DNA from: Streptomyces sp. NRRL F-2664
GTDB taxonomy: Bacteria > Actinomycetota > Actinomycetes > Streptomycetales > Streptomycetaceae
NCBI RefSeq assembly: GCF_000719345.1
Contig: NZ_JOFX01000022.1
Span: 1 to 64,000, forward strand
Direction: 5' to 3'
Length of the DNA stretch: 64,000 nt
This document shows positions 36,407 through 45,931 of the stretch, one piece after another. Numbering within the stretch: position 1 is the stretch's first letter; every line of letters begins with the position of its first letter. The translations under genes were made by a program, and so were the position numbers. A model generated the notes under the pieces. The model had not been told where the DNA came from, made no database searches, and saw nothing but the letters and a program-made list of their open reading frames with translations.

Positions 36407-37531
36407 ATGTACAAGCTGTTCTTCAACCTGGTCTTCAAGCGGATGGACCCCGAGCGGGCCCACCACACGGCCTTCCGCTGGATCCGCCTCGCCGCCCGCA
36501 CGCCCGTGCTGCGCACCTTCACGGCCGCCGCCCTGGCCCCGCGGTACAAGGAACTGCGCACCGAGGCGCTCGGCCTGCGCATGCACGGCCCCTTCGGCCT
36601 CGCCGCAGGCTTCGACAAGAACGCCGTCGCCATCGACGGCATGTCGATGCTCGGCTTCGACCACGTCGAGATCGGTACGGTCACCGCCGAGCCGCAGCCC
36701 GGCAACCCCAAGAAGCGGCTCTTCCGGCTCGTGCCGGACCGGGCGCTGATCAACCGCATGGGCTTCAACAACGAGGGCTCGGCGGCCGTGGCGGCCCGCC
36801 TGGCCGCCCGGGAGGCCGCCCTCGGCCACAGGCGCGGCCGGACGGTCGTCGGGGTCAACATCGGCAAGACCAAGGTCGTGCCCGAGGAGGAGGCCGTCGC
36901 GGACTACGTCACCTCCACCGAGCGCCTGGCCCGCCACGCCGACTACCTCGTCGTCAACGTCTCCTCGCCCAACACGCCCGGCCTGCGCAACCTCCAGGCC
37001 ACCGAGTCGCTGCGCCCGCTGCTGACGGCCGTGCGCGAGGCCGCGGACCGCACGGTGACCGACCGCCGCGTCCCCCTCCTGGTCAAGATCGCGCCCGACC
37101 TCGCCGACGAGGACGTCGACGCCGTCGCCGACCTGGCCCTGGAACTCGGCCTCGACGGCATCATCGCGACCAACACCACCATCGCGCGCGACGGTCTCGG
37201 CCTGAAGTCCTCCCCGTCCCTGGTCAAGGAGACCGGCGGGCTCTCCGGTGCGCCCGTCAAGGAGCGCTCCCTGCAGGTCCTGCGCCGCCTCTACGCCCGG
37301 GTGGGGGACCGCCTGGTGCTCGTGGGCGTCGGCGGCATCGAGAACGCCGAGGACGCCTGGCAGCGGATCCTCGCCGGCGCCACGCTGATCCAGGGCTACA
37401 GCGCCTTCATCTACGAGGGCCCGTTCTACGCCCGTGCCCTCCACAAGGGCCTGGCCGCGCGCCTGGCCGCCAGCCCGTACGCGACGCTCGCCGACGCGGT
37501 GGGCGCCGAGACCCGAAAGGCCGCCCAGTGA
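36407..37531 (+). CDS. pyrD: Quinone-dependent dihydroorotate dehydrogenase (class 2)
   Basis: Oxidises dihydroorotate to orotate using membrane quinone and FMN. 374 residues from ATG 36407, giving the usual amphipathic class 2 N-terminus [20 protein letters not shown] that docks at the membrane. FMN/active-site segments: [42 protein letters not shown], and catalytic Ser in [24 protein letters not shown] and [13 protein letters not shown] follow. Overlaps pyrF by 4 nt. Confidence 0.96.
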   Translation: MYKLFFNLVFKRMDPERAHHTAFRWIRLAARTPVLRTFTAAALAPRYKELRTEALGLRMHGPFGLAAGFDKNAVAIDGMSMLGFDHVEIGTVTAEPQPGNPKKRLFRLVPDRALINRMGFNNEGSAAVAARLAAREAALGHRRGRTVVGVNIGKTKVVPEEEAVADYVTSTERLARHADYLVVNVSSPNTPGLRNLQATESLRPLLTAVREAADRTVTDRRVPLLVKIAPDLADEDVDAVADLALELGLDGIIATNTTIARDGLGLKSSPSLVKETGGLSGAPVKERSLQVLRRLYARVGDRLVLVGVGGIENAEDAWQRILAGATLIQGYSAFIYEGPFYARALHKGLAARLAASPYATLADAVGAETRKAAQ

Positions 37532-38367
37532 CCCCGACCCCCTTCGGTACCCGCCTGCGCGCCGCCATGGACTCCCGCGGCCCCCTGTGCGTGGGCATCG
37601 ACCCGCACGCCGCCCTGCTGGCCCAGTGGGGCCTGCAGGACGACATCGCGGGCCTGGAGCACTTCTCCCGCACCGTCGTCGAGGCGCTCGCGGAGTCGGT
37701 GGCGGTCTTCAAGCCGCAGGCCGCCTTCTTCGAGCGGTTCGGCTCCAGGGGCGTCGCCGTCCTGGAGCGGACCGTCGCCGACGCCCGCGCGGCCGGGACC
37801 CTCGTCGTCATGGACGCCAAGCGCGGCGACATCGGGTCGACCATGGCCGCATACGCCTCGGCCTTCCTGGACCCGGCCTCGCCGCTGTTCTCCGACGCGC
37901 TGACGGTCTCCCCGTACCTGGGCTACGGCTCGCTGGCGCCGGCGGTGGAGCTGGCGCGCACGTCGGGCGCCGGCCTCTTCGTCCTGGCGCTGACGTCGAA
38001 CCCGGAGGGCGCCGAGGTCCAGCGCGCCGTCCGCGAGGACGGTCGGACCATCGGGGCGACGATGCTGGCCCACCTGGCGGCGGAGAACGCCGGCGCCGCC
38101 CCGATGGGATCCTTCGGCGCGGTCGTCGGCGCCACCCTGGGCGACCTCTCCTCCTTCGACCTGGACATCAACGGGCCGCTGCTCGCCCCCGGTATCGGCG
38201 CGCAGGGCGCGACCGCCGCGGACCTCCCCGCGGTCTTCGGCAAGGCCGTGCGCAACGTGGTGCCGAACGTCTCGCGCGGCGTCCTGAAGCACGGTCCGGA
38301 CGTGGACGCCCTGCGTGACGCGGCGCGGCGGTTCGCCGACGAGGTCCGCGAGGCCGTTTCCGCGTAA
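37528..38367 (+). CDS. pyrF: Orotidine 5'-phosphate decarboxylase (type 2)
   Basis: Decarboxylates OMP to UMP, the last step of the pathway. 279 residues from GTG 37528. The catalytic Asp-Lys-x-x-Asp motif is [13 protein letters not shown] (about residues 90-102), of the long type 2 (group 2) kind found in actinobacteria. [12 protein letters not shown] and [15 protein letters not shown] are also conserved. The GTGA overlap couples it to pyrD. Confidence 0.96.
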   Translation: MTPTPFGTRLRAAMDSRGPLCVGIDPHAALLAQWGLQDDIAGLEHFSRTVVEALAESVAVFKPQAAFFERFGSRGVAVLERTVADARAAGTLVVMDAKRGDIGSTMAAYASAFLDPASPLFSDALTVSPYLGYGSLAPAVELARTSGAGLFVLALTSNPEGAEVQRAVREDGRTIGATMLAHLAAENAGAAPMGSFGAVVGATLGDLSSFDLDINGPLLAPGIGAQGATAADLPAVFGKAVRNVVPNVSRGVLKHGPDVDALRDAARRFADEVREAVSA

Positions 38368-38391
38368 GGGACGCCCCGCGCGACCTCCCGG

Positions 38392-38423
38392 GACCCCGCT
38401 GCGCAGCCGCGCGGAGCGGGGTC
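38392..38423 (+). terminator. Intrinsic terminator of the pyr operon
   Basis: 9-bp stem GACCCCGCT / AGCGGGGTC with an inner GCGC/GCGC pairing, 24 nt after pyrF. Confidence 0.75.
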
Positions 38424-38457
38424 TCGCACTTTCTGACGAAATTCGAACGCCCTTCAC

Positions 38458-38483
38458 CGGACAAAACCGGGGTATTTTGTCCG
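38458..38483. promoter_or_regulatory. Perfect 9-bp palindrome upstream of sIHF (operator candidate)
   Basis: CGGACAAAA, 8-nt spacer, TTTTGTCCG. It is AT-rich compared with its surroundings and lies about 200 nt before the sIHF start in the 314-nt gap after pyrF. No known Streptomyces regulator box that I recognise fits. Confidence 0.5.
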
Positions 38484-38681
38484 TGATGTACGGTTCAGTG
38501 GAGGCTGACCAGGACTTTTCGTTCGTTCTCGCTGACTGGAGCGGTGTTGGCCGCTAGTCTCCGAGCAGAGTGAACGTGCAGCGAACGAGTTCCATCGCTG
38601 TTCGGGAGCTCGCCTGGTGTGGTGCCCTTGGGTTCCCCACCGGTCCGTATCCGACAGTTCGACATCCGAGGTGACGTAGGC

Positions 38682-39005
38682 GTGGCTCTTCCGCCCCTTA
38701 CCCCTGAACAGCGCGCAGCCGCGCTCGAAAAGGCCGCCGCGGCTCGCCGGGAGCGGGCCGAGGTGAAGAATCGACTCAAGCACTCCGGCGCCTCGCTCCA
38801 AGAGGTCATCAAGACGGGCCAGGAGAACGACGTCATCGGCAAGATGAAGGTCTCCGCCCTGCTGGAGTCCCTGCCTGGCGTGGGCAAGGTCCGCGCCAAG
38901 CAGATCATGGAGCGTCTCGGCATCTCCGAGTCCCGGCGTGTCCGAGGTCTCGGCTCCAACCAGATCGCCTCTCTGGAGCGCGAGTTCGGCAGCACCGGCG
39001 CCTGA
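38682..39005 (+). CDS. Actinobacterial integration host factor sIHF
   Basis: Nucleoid-associated protein that binds DNA non-specifically, alters topology and affects sporulation and antibiotics in Streptomyces. 107 residues from GTG 38682 (GAGGTGA upstream), the length of the S. coelicolor protein; an in-frame start 21 codons upstream lacks conservation. Begins [20 protein letters not shown] with a long N-terminal helix, then the helix-two-turn-helix [19 protein letters not shown] and [14 protein letters not shown] that contact DNA. Nearly invariant in the genus. Confidence 0.97.
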   Translation: MALPPLTPEQRAAALEKAAAARRERAEVKNRLKHSGASLQEVIKTGQENDVIGKMKVSALLESLPGVGKVRAKQIMERLGISESRRVRGLGSNQIASLEREFGSTGA

Positions 39006-39030
39006 AGCGTCGACTGAAGTTCTCCCGGCG

Positions 39031-39060
39031 TTCTCAGGCAGTCCCGAGAACCTGGATAAT
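39031..39060 (+). promoter_or_regulatory. Promoter of a leaderless gmk transcript
   Basis: TTCTCA (39031-39036) and GATAAT (39055-39060) are separated by 18 nt. The -10 ends 6 nt before ATG 39067, so transcription probably starts at the start codon. Confidence 0.6.
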
Positions 39061-39066
39061 CGCTCT

Positions 39067-39630
39067 ATGGCAGCAGAGGTTCGTCCGCGGCTGACCGTGC
39101 TCTCCGGCCCCTCAGGGGTCGGCAAGAGCACGGTCGTCGCGCATATGCGCAAGGTTCACCCCGAGGTATGGCTCTCGGTGTCGGCCACCACCCGCAAGCC
39201 GCGGCCCGGTGAGCGACACGGAGTCCAGTACTTCTTCGTCAACGACGACGAGTTCGACAAGCTGATCGCCAACGGCGAGCTGCTGGAGTGGGCCGAGTTC
39301 GCGGGCAACCGCTACGGCACACCGCGCGGCGCGGTGCTGGAGCGCCTGGACAGCGGGGAGCCCGTGCTGCTGGAGATCGACCTCCAGGGCGCACGGCTCG
39401 TCCGCGAGTCCATGCCCGAGGCGCAGCTGGTCTTCCTGGCCCCGCCGAGCTGGGAGGAACTGGTCCGCCGGCTGACCGGCCGGGGCACCGAATCCGCCGA
39501 GGTGATCGAGCGCCGGCTCGCCGCTGCCAAGGTCGAGCTCGCTGCCGAGTCGGAGTTCGACACCACCCTGGTCAACACCTCCGTCGAGGACGTGGCACGT
39601 GAGCTGCTAGCCTTGATGGAAGTTGTCTGA
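39067..39630 (+). CDS. gmk: Guanylate kinase
   Basis: Phosphorylates GMP to GDP. 187 residues from ATG 39067. Walker [14 protein letters not shown] (about residues 11-23), GMP-binding [39 protein letters not shown] and [17 protein letters not shown]; normal length. A longer in-frame N-terminus overlapping sIHF exists, but a promoter sits just before 39067 and favours this start. rpoZ follows after a 75-nt gap. Confidence 0.95.
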   Translation: MAAEVRPRLTVLSGPSGVGKSTVVAHMRKVHPEVWLSVSATTRKPRPGERHGVQYFFVNDDEFDKLIANGELLEWAEFAGNRYGTPRGAVLERLDSGEPVLLEIDLQGARLVRESMPEAQLVFLAPPSWEELVRRLTGRGTESAEVIERRLAAAKVELAAESEFDTTLVNTSVEDVARELLALMEVV

Positions 39631-39705
39631 ACCGTCGATCGAACTTCACGGAAGTCGCCCGACACCGGACGGCCCCATCTTTCATCCATCTTCGGAAGGT
39701 AGAGC

Positions 39706-39978
39706 GTGTCCTCTTCCATCACTGCGCCCGAGGGCATCATCAACCCGCCGATCGACGAGCTGCTCGAGGCCACGGACTCGAAGTACAGCCTCGTGATCTA
39801 CGCGGCCAAGCGCGCGCGTCAGATCAACGCGTACTACTCGCAGCTCGGTGAGGGCCTGCTCGAGTACGTCGGCCCGCTGGTGGACACCCACGTCCACGAG
39901 AAGCCGCTTTCGATCGCGCTGCGCGAGATCAACGCGGGTCTGCTGACCTCCGAGGCCATCGAGGCCCCGGCCCAGTAA
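39706..39978 (+). CDS. rpoZ: DNA-directed RNA polymerase omega subunit
   Basis: Small subunit that helps assemble beta' into RNA polymerase. 90 residues from GTG 39706 with GGAAGGTAG upstream. Family core [34 protein letters not shown] covers residues about 8-41, and [17 protein letters not shown] closes it. Order gmk-rpoZ-coaBC is conserved in bacteria. A strong hairpin follows. Confidence 0.97.
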   Translation: MSSSITAPEGIINPPIDELLEATDSKYSLVIYAAKRARQINAYYSQLGEGLLEYVGPLVDTHVHEKPLSIALREINAGLLTSEAIEAPAQ

Positions 39979-39995
39979 GGCCCCGAGGATTCCTT

Positions 39996-40034
39996 CACCA
40001 CAGGCCCGGCAGAACATCTGCCGGGCCTGTGGTG
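39996..40034 (+). terminator. Intrinsic terminator of rpoZ
   Basis: 18-bp perfect stem (39996-40013 with 40017-40034) with 3-nt loop ACA. Confidence 0.92.
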
Positions 40035-40107
40035 TGTCATGGGTGGGTACGACGGATCAGAGCCGAACGCATCGGGCGGGTCGAGAGTGTCAAAAGGGGT
40101 GTCTCGG

Positions 40108-41322
40108 ATGGGTAAGCCGAAGGTCGTGCTGGGCGTCAGCGGCGGGATCGCCGCCTACAAGGCGTGCGAACTGCTCCGCCGGCTGACCGAGTCCGGACAC
40201 GACGTACGCGTCGTGCCCACGGCGGCCTCCCTCAACTTCGTCGGCGAGGCCACCTGGGCCGCCCTGTCCGGCAACCCCGCCTCCACCGAGGTGTGGGAGA
40301 CCGTCCACGAGGTGCCGCACGTGCGCATCGGCCAGGCCGCGGACCTCGTCGTCGTCGCACCGGCCACCGCCGACATGCTGGCCAAGGCCGCCCACGGGCT
40401 CGCCGACGACCTGCTCACGAACACCCTGCTCACCGCTCGCTGCCCGGTCGTCTTCGCCCCCGCCATGCACACGGAGATGTGGGAGCACCCCGCCACCCAG
40501 GAGAACGTGGCCGTGCTGCGCCGCCGCGGCGCCCTCGTCATCGAGCCCGCCGTCGGCCGGCTCACCGGCAAGGACACCGGCAAGGGGCGGCTGCCCGACC
40601 CCGAGGAGATCTTCGAGGTGTGCCGCCAGGTCCTGCGCCGAGGGACCGCCGAGCAGGACCTCGCCGGCCGCCACGTCGTGATCAGCGCGGGCGGCACGCG
40701 TGAACCGCTGGACCCGGTGCGCTTCCTCGGCAACCGCTCCTCCGGCAAGCAGGGCTACGCGCTCGCCCGGACGGCCGTGGCCCGCGGCGCGCGGGTCACC
40801 CTGGTCGCGGCCAACACCGCGCTGGCCGATCCGGCCGGAGTGGACGTCGTGCGCGTGGGGACGGCCGTACAGCTGCGGGAGGCGGTCCTCAAGGCGGCCG
40901 CGGACGCCGATGCCGTGGTCATGGCCGCGGCCGTGGCCGACTTCCGGCCCGCGGAGTACGCCGGCGGAAAGATCAAGAAGAAGGACGGGGAGGACCCCGC
41001 TCCGGTCGCGCTCGTGCGCAACCCCGACGTCCTCGCGGAGATCTCCGCGGACCGGGCCCACGAGGGACAGGTCGTGGTCGGCTTCGCCGCGGAGACCGAC
41101 GACGTCCTCGACAACGGCCGTGCCAAGCTCCGCCGCAAGGGATGTGATCTTCTCGTCGTGAACGAGGTCGGTGAGACCCGAACCTTCGGATCCGAGGAGA
41201 ACGAAGCGATCATCCTGTCGTCGGATGGTTCGGAAACCCCGGTACCTTATGGTCCGAAGGAAGTGCTCGCCGAGGCGATCTGGGACCGGGTTACGCAGCG
41301 GTTCACGTCACGACGCGCCTGA
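40108..41322 (+). CDS. coaBC: Bifunctional phosphopantothenoylcysteine decarboxylase / synthetase
   Basis: Two steps of coenzyme A synthesis: couples 4'-phosphopantothenate to cysteine (CoaB) and decarboxylates the product (CoaC). 404 residues from ATG 40108 (AAGGGG 8 nt upstream). N-terminal CoaC flavoprotein: LGVSGGIAAYKACELLRRL, LVVVAPATADMLAKAAHGLADDLL, FAPAMHTEMWEHPATQENV. C-terminal CoaB: ISAGGTREPLDPVRFLGNRSSGKQG, AAAVADFRP and KIKKKDG. The two domains meet near residue 185. Confidence 0.96.
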   Translation: MGKPKVVLGVSGGIAAYKACELLRRLTESGHDVRVVPTAASLNFVGEATWAALSGNPASTEVWETVHEVPHVRIGQAADLVVVAPATADMLAKAAHGLADDLLTNTLLTARCPVVFAPAMHTEMWEHPATQENVAVLRRRGALVIEPAVGRLTGKDTGKGRLPDPEEIFEVCRQVLRRGTAEQDLAGRHVVISAGGTREPLDPVRFLGNRSSGKQGYALARTAVARGARVTLVAANTALADPAGVDVVRVGTAVQLREAVLKAAADADAVVMAAAVADFRPAEYAGGKIKKKDGEDPAPVALVRNPDVLAEISADRAHEGQVVVGFAAETDDVLDNGRAKLRRKGCDLLVVNEVGETRTFGSEENEAIILSSDGSETPVPYGPKEVLAEAIWDRVTQRFTSRRA

Positions 41323-41349
41323 GCCGATTGCCCTTCACTCGGTCACCTC

Positions 41350-41518
41350 CGTACGTAAGAATGGGAGTGCCGCAGGTCACACGGCTCCCACAAGGCGAGA
41401 CGGATGGTCCGGGCAACGGTGGCGACCGATAAACTGCACCCGGAACGTGATCGGGCGCAGCCCCCGATGTGGTTCCGCCAAATGATCAGCCAGCAGCCGC
41501 TGCAACCCCAGGAGCGTT
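41350..41518 (+). other. Structured 5' leader of metK
   Basis: A TAAGAAT -10-like box at 41355 would start a leader of about 150 nt. It can form GGGAG-CCG/CGG-CTCCC (41363-41389), a GGTC/GACC stem enclosing CGGGCAACGG (41406-41427), and ATCGGG/CCCGAT (41450-41468). The GGGCAAC core recalls SAM riboswitches, but the other consensus parts of SAM-I and SAM-IV are not found. Regulatory role unproven. Confidence 0.35.
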
Positions 41519-42727
41519 GTGTCCCGTCGTCTGTTCACCTCGGAGTCCGTGACCGAGGGCCACCCCGACAAGATCGCTGACCAGATCAGCGACACGATCC
41601 TCGATGCACTCCTCACCGAGGACCCGACCTCGCGCGTCGCCGTGGAGACCCTCATCACCACGGGCCTCGTGCACATCGCGGGTGAGGTGACGACGAAGGC
41701 CTACGCGCCGATCGCGCAGCTCGTCCGGGACAAGATCCTCGAGATCGGCTACGACTCCTCGAAGAAGGGCTTCGACGGCGCCTCCTGCGGCGTGTCGGTG
41801 TCCATCGGCGCCCAGTCCCCCGACATCGCGCAGGGCGTCGACACCGCCTACGAGAAGCGCGTCGAGGGCGACGAGGACGAGCTCGACAAGCAGGGCGCCG
41901 GCGACCAGGGCCTGATGTTCGGCTACGCCTGCGACGAGACCCCCGAGCTGATGCCGCTGCCGATCCACATCGCGCACCGGCTCTCGCGCCGCCTGTCCGA
42001 GGTCCGCAAGAACGGCACCATCCCGTACCTGCGCCCCGACGGCAAGACCCAGGTCACCATCGAGTACGACGGCGACAAGGCCGTCCGCCTCGACACGGTC
42101 GTGGTCTCCTCGCAGCACGCCTCCGACATCGACCTCGACTCGCTGCTCGCGCCCGACATCCGCGAGTTCGTCGTCGAGCACGTCCTGGCGCAGCTCGTCG
42201 AGGACGGCATCAAGCTCGACACCGAGGGCTACCGCCTGCTCGTGAACCCGACCGGCCGCTTCGAGATCGGCGGCCCCATGGGCGACGCCGGCCTGACCGG
42301 CCGCAAGATCATCATCGACACCTACGGCGGCATGGCCCGCCACGGTGGCGGCGCCTTCTCCGGCAAGGACCCGTCCAAGGTCGACCGCTCCGCCGCCTAC
42401 GCCATGCGCTGGGTCGCCAAGAACGTGGTCGCCGCCGGCCTCGCCTCGCGCTGCGAGGTCCAGGTCGCGTACGCCATCGGCAAGGCCGAGCCCGTCGGCC
42501 TCTTCGTCGAGACCTTCGGCACCGCCAAGGTCGAGACGCAGAAGATCGAGGACGCGATCGGCGAGGTCTTCGACCTGCGTCCGGCCGCGATCATCCGCGA
42601 CCTCGACCTGCTGCGCCCGATCTACGCCCAGACCGCCGCCTACGGCCACTTCGGCCGTGAGCTGCCGGACTTCACCTGGGAGCGCACCGACCGCGTCGAC
42701 GCGCTGCGCGCCGCCGCCGGTCTGTAA
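41519..42727 (+). CDS. metK: S-adenosylmethionine synthetase
   Basis: Makes SAM from methionine and ATP; SAM level influences differentiation and antibiotic synthesis in Streptomyces. 402 residues from GTG 41519 with AGGAGCG upstream. Signature motifs [36 protein letters not shown] and [19 protein letters not shown] are all intact. The leader is unusually long and structured. Followed by a strong terminator. Confidence 0.98.
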   Translation: MSRRLFTSESVTEGHPDKIADQISDTILDALLTEDPTSRVAVETLITTGLVHIAGEVTTKAYAPIAQLVRDKILEIGYDSSKKGFDGASCGVSVSIGAQSPDIAQGVDTAYEKRVEGDEDELDKQGAGDQGLMFGYACDETPELMPLPIHIAHRLSRRLSEVRKNGTIPYLRPDGKTQVTIEYDGDKAVRLDTVVVSSQHASDIDLDSLLAPDIREFVVEHVLAQLVEDGIKLDTEGYRLLVNPTGRFEIGGPMGDAGLTGRKIIIDTYGGMARHGGGAFSGKDPSKVDRSAAYAMRWVAKNVVAAGLASRCEVQVAYAIGKAEPVGLFVETFGTAKVETQKIEDAIGEVFDLRPAAIIRDLDLLRPIYAQTAAYGHFGRELPDFTWERTDRVDALRAAAGL

Positions 42728-42738
42728 GGACCACGTCC

Positions 42739-42774
42739 CGAAAGGCCCCGGACCCCGCGGTCCGGGGCCTTTCG
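42739..42774 (+). terminator. Intrinsic terminator of metK
   Basis: 16-bp stem around CCGC (42755-42758): CGAAAGGCCCCGGACC / GGTCCGGGGCCTTTCG. Confidence 0.92.
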
Positions 42775-42802
42775 CGTGCGCCCGCCTGTCCGAGCGGTTT
42801 GG

Positions 42803-42809
42803 TAAGAAT
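42803..42809 (+). promoter_or_regulatory. Candidate -10 box of a leaderless priA transcript
   Basis: TAAGAAT ends 6 nt before GTG 42816; no Shine-Dalgarno is visible. Confidence 0.4.
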
Positions 42810-42815
42810 GCTGAT

Positions 42816-44915
42816 GTGAGCAGCGCGAACGATTCCCCGCCGGAGCAGCTCGCCCTGATCCGGGAGATGGTCGCCGAGGCGAAGGCCAAAGCACCGAAGG
42901 CGAAGCCGCGTACCTGGCGGGGGGCCGCGCTCGCCGAAGAGCTGCCCGTCGCCCGGGTCCTCGTGAACAAGGGCGTGCTCCACCTCGACCGGACCTTCGA
43001 CTACGCCGTGCCCGCCGAGCTCTCCGAGGCCGCCCAGCCCGGCGTCCGCGTCCGCGTCCGCTTCGGCGCCGGCTCCCACCAGGTGCACGGAGGCCGCCGC
43101 GAGGGCGGCGGCCTCATCGACGGCTTCATCGTCGAGCGCCGCGCCGAGTCCGACTACAACGGAGCCCTCGCCGCCCTCGCCCAGGTGGTCTCCCCCGAGG
43201 TGGTGCTCGGCCCACGCATGCTCACGCTCGCCCGCGCCGTCGCCGACCGGTACGCGGGCAGCCTCGCCGACGTGCTCCAGCTCGCCCTGCCCCCGCGCAA
43301 CGCCCGCGCCGAGGCCAAGCCCTCCCCGGAGCCGCTGCCGCCGCCCGCCGCCCCCGGGCCCGGCGGCTGGGAGCGCTACGGTGCGGGCCCCGACTTCCTG
43401 CGCGCCCTCGCCACCGGCGCCACCCCGCGTGCGGTGTGGACCGCCCTGCCCGGCCCCGGCTGGGCCGACGAACTCGCCCGCGCCATGGCCGCCACCCTGG
43501 CCTCCGGCCGCGGCGCCCTCGCCGTGCTGCCCGACGGCCGCACCGCCGCGCGAGTGGATGCCGCCCTCACCGCCCTCCTCGGCGAAGGGCGGCACGCCCT
43601 GCTGACCGCCGAGTCCGGTCCGGAGAAGCGCTACCGCCAGTGGCTCTCCGTCCACCGCGGATCCGTCCGCGCCGTCGTCGGCACCCGCGCCGCGATGTTC
43701 GCCCCCGTACGCGACCTCGGACTGGTGGCGATATGGGACGACGGCGACTCCAGCCACAGCGAGGACCGCGCCCCCTTCCCGCACGTCCGCGAGGTGCTGG
43801 AACTGCGCGCGGTCAGCGACGGCTGCGCCTTCCTCGCCGGAGGCACCAACTGCACCGTCGAGGCGGCCCAGCTCGTCGAGTCCGGCTGGGCCCGCCCCCT
43901 CGTCGCGGCCCGCGAGACCGTACGCGCCCACGCCCCCCGGATCCGTACCGTCGGCGACGAACTGCTGGCCCGCGACGAGGCGGCCCGCGCCGCCCGCCTG
44001 CCCACCCTGGCCTGGGAGACCGTACGGGAGGGGCTCAAGAACGGTCCCGTCCTCGTCCAGGTGCCCCGCCGGGGCTACGTACCCCGGCTGGCGTGCGAGC
44101 GGTGCCGCACACCGGCCCGCTGCACCGTCTGCGCAGGCCCTCTGGAGGCCCCCGACGAGCGGGACCTCACCTGCGGCTGGTGCGGCCGCGGCGAGGAGGC
44201 CTGGCACTGCGAGGAATGCGGCTCCTTCCGGCTGCGCGCGCAGGTCGTCGGCGCCCGGCGCACCGCCGAGGAACTGGGGCGGGCCTTCCCGGCCGTCCCC
44301 GTCCGGACCTCCGGCCGCGACCACGTCCTGGACGAGGTGCCGGACCGGCCGGCGCTCGTCGTCAGCACCCCCGGCGCCGAACCGGTGGCGGCGGGCACCG
44401 GCTACGCCGCCGCGCTGCTGCTCGACGGCTGGGCCATGCTCACCCGACCCGACCTGCGGGCCGGAGAGGACGCGCTGCGCCGCTGGATCGCCGCCGCCTC
44501 CCTCGTACGGGCGGACGGCCAGGTCGTGGTCGTCGCCGAGCCGACGCTGCGCCCCGTCCAGGCGCTCGTCCGCTGGGACCCGGTGGGCCACGCCGTGCGG
44601 GAGCTCGCGGAGCGCGCCCAGCTGGGTTTCCCGCCCGTCTCCCGGATGGCCGCCGTCGCCGGGCGGGGCGAAGCCGTGGAGGCCTTCCTGGCCGGCGCCG
44701 GACTGCCGCCCGACGCCGAGGTCCTGGGCCCGGTGCCGCTGCCCGGGCGGCGCGGGGAGCCCTCCCCCGGGGAGCGGGCCCTGGTCCGGGTCCCGCCCGG
44801 CAGCGGGGCCGCTCTCGCGGCCGCCCTGAAGTCGGCGCAGGCGGCGCGCCTGGCCCGCGGCGTGCCGGCGGCGGACGCGGTGCGGGTCAGGATCGATCCG
44901 CCCGACATCGGCTGA
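42816..44915 (+). CDS. priA: Primosomal protein N' (PriA) with degenerate helicase motifs
   Basis: Replication restart protein that recognises stalled forks. 699 residues from GTG 42816. N-terminal 3'-DNA-binding domain (VARVLVNKGVLHLDRTFDYAVP). The helicase core is recognisable (VVGTRAAMFAPVRDLGLVAIWDDGD) but the Walker A GxGKT is absent (LPDGRTAARVDAALTALLG at its place), and the DEAH-type box reads WDDGDSSHSE. The eight-Cys zinc region is intact (CERCRTPARCTVCAG; CGWCGRG; HCEECGS, about residues 428-470). Such loss is known for actinobacterial PriA, so it probably acts without helicase activity. Confidence 0.93.
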   Translation: MSSANDSPPEQLALIREMVAEAKAKAPKAKPRTWRGAALAEELPVARVLVNKGVLHLDRTFDYAVPAELSEAAQPGVRVRVRFGAGSHQVHGGRREGGGLIDGFIVERRAESDYNGALAALAQVVSPEVVLGPRMLTLARAVADRYAGSLADVLQLALPPRNARAEAKPSPEPLPPPAAPGPGGWERYGAGPDFLRALATGATPRAVWTALPGPGWADELARAMAATLASGRGALAVLPDGRTAARVDAALTALLGEGRHALLTAESGPEKRYRQWLSVHRGSVRAVVGTRAAMFAPVRDLGLVAIWDDGDSSHSEDRAPFPHVREVLELRAVSDGCAFLAGGTNCTVEAAQLVESGWARPLVAARETVRAHAPRIRTVGDELLARDEAARAARLPTLAWETVREGLKNGPVLVQVPRRGYVPRLACERCRTPARCTVCAGPLEAPDERDLTCGWCGRGEEAWHCEECGSFRLRAQVVGARRTAEELGRAFPAVPVRTSGRDHVLDEVPDRPALVVSTPGAEPVAAGTGYAAALLLDGWAMLTRPDLRAGEDALRRWIAAASLVRADGQVVVVAEPTLRPVQALVRWDPVGHAVRELAERAQLGFPPVSRMAAVAGRGEAVEAFLAGAGLPPDAEVLGPVPLPGRRGEPSPGERALVRVPPGSGAALAAALKSAQAARLARGVPAADAVRVRIDPPDIG

Positions 44916-45025
44916 CCTCGCCGGCCTCCGCCGGCACCGCTGGCGGCGCCCGACCCGGCTGACGTCGCCCGAGGTCCTGGCACCGCTGACGTCTGCCCGT
45001 CCCGTACGCGCGCGGAACGCCGAAA

Positions 45026-45061
45026 CCCCGGCGGAGAACCGTACGGTCCTCCCCGCCGGGG
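45026..45061. terminator. Hairpin between priA and the HTH gene
   Basis: CCCCGGCGG (45026-45034) pairs with CCGCCGGGG (45053-45061), with an inner ACCGT/ACGGT stem. Suited to both convergent genes. Confidence 0.75.
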
Positions 45062-45128
45062 CGGTGGCGTGCGAGGCGGCGGCCCTGGGCCGGCCGTCGG
45101 GGGTCGGCGTCCCGGCGGCGGGACGGGA

Positions 45129-45680
45129 TCAGCCGTTGCGCGGACCGGGGAAGGCGGGCGAGCGCGGGATCTCCCCGAGGGCGCGTCCGGGAGCACTGCC
45201 GGTGGCGGCCGCCTGGGCCTCCTCGCGCACGGGCTGCGGCGGCACCGAACGGGCGGCCGGGACGGTGGGCAGCGGCCCCATGGTCCGGGTCGTCGTCCCC
45301 TCGGCCAGCGCTTCCGAGGACTCCGCGGACTGCGCCCGCCGGGCACCGTAGCGGCGGTGCACGGCCTGCTTGGTGACACCGAGGGCCGAGCCGACCGCGT
45401 CCCACGAGAAACCGAGCGAGCGGTCGAAGTCCACGGCGGCCGTGACCAGCGTCTCGACGCTGTCCCGCAGCTCCTGGGCGAGGCGGACGGTGGGTGCGGG
45501 AGCCCGGCCGTAGACGACGAAGCCGGTGGAGGGGCCCGAGCGCCGCGGGCGGTACACGTTGCCGAGCTGGGCGGTGAGCGTACGCAGGGCATCCACCTGC
45601 CGGCGAACCCGCTCGATGTCCCGTACCAGGAGGTGCAGGCTGGCCCGGGCTTGGGCGTCGTGGGTGGCGTGGTCGGCCAT
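45129..45680 (-). CDS. Helix-turn-helix protein of unknown target
   Basis: 183 residues from ATG 45680 (AGAGG upstream). A helical N-terminal part ([25 protein letters not shown]) is followed by an HTH-like [21 protein letters not shown] near residues 95-115, and a Pro/Ala/Glu-rich disordered tail. The HTH resembles those in small Streptomyces DNA-binding proteins with no assigned target. A perfect palindrome lies 71 nt upstream of its start and may be its own operator. Divergent from fmt. Confidence 0.75.
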   Translation of the reverse strand: MADHATHDAQARASLHLLVRDIERVRRQVDALRTLTAQLGNVYRPRRSGPSTGFVVYGRAPAPTVRLAQELRDSVETLVTAAVDFDRSLGFSWDAVGSALGVTKQAVHRRYGARRAQSAESSEALAEGTTTRTMGPLPTVPAARSVPPQPVREEAQAAATGSAPGRALGEIPRSPAFPGPRNG

Positions 45681-45750
45681 GAAGAAGCCTCTCGAACCGG
45701 TGCTGAAGGGCGGATCGGGCCGCAGACATCGTTCGCACGCGGCCCGTTTC

Positions 45751-45768
45751 GGTCAATCTCTCTTGACC
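45751..45768. promoter_or_regulatory. Palindrome between the HTH gene and fmt (operator candidate)
   Basis: GGTCAA, six-nt spacer TCTCTC, TTGACC: perfect 6-bp arms in the 251-nt divergent gap. Confidence 0.5.
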
Positions 45769-45931
45769 AACGCGCCACCCGTCGCCCAGGTCACGCTGTG
45801 GGGGCGCGTCGGCATATGCGAGTGGCGCGCGGGTCTGCGCACGCCCCCTCCGAGCCACAGGTGGGGCGTCCGGCTGACGCCCCATAGACTGGTGCGCTGC
45901 TGACAGCCGACATAGCGAGGTAGGACCCCCA

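Noticed and set aside
41363..41468. SAM-IV riboswitch upstream of metK
   Set aside because: GGGCAAC is present but the AGCCCC...GGCCGGCAACC core and closing pseudoknot are not; kept only as a structured leader.
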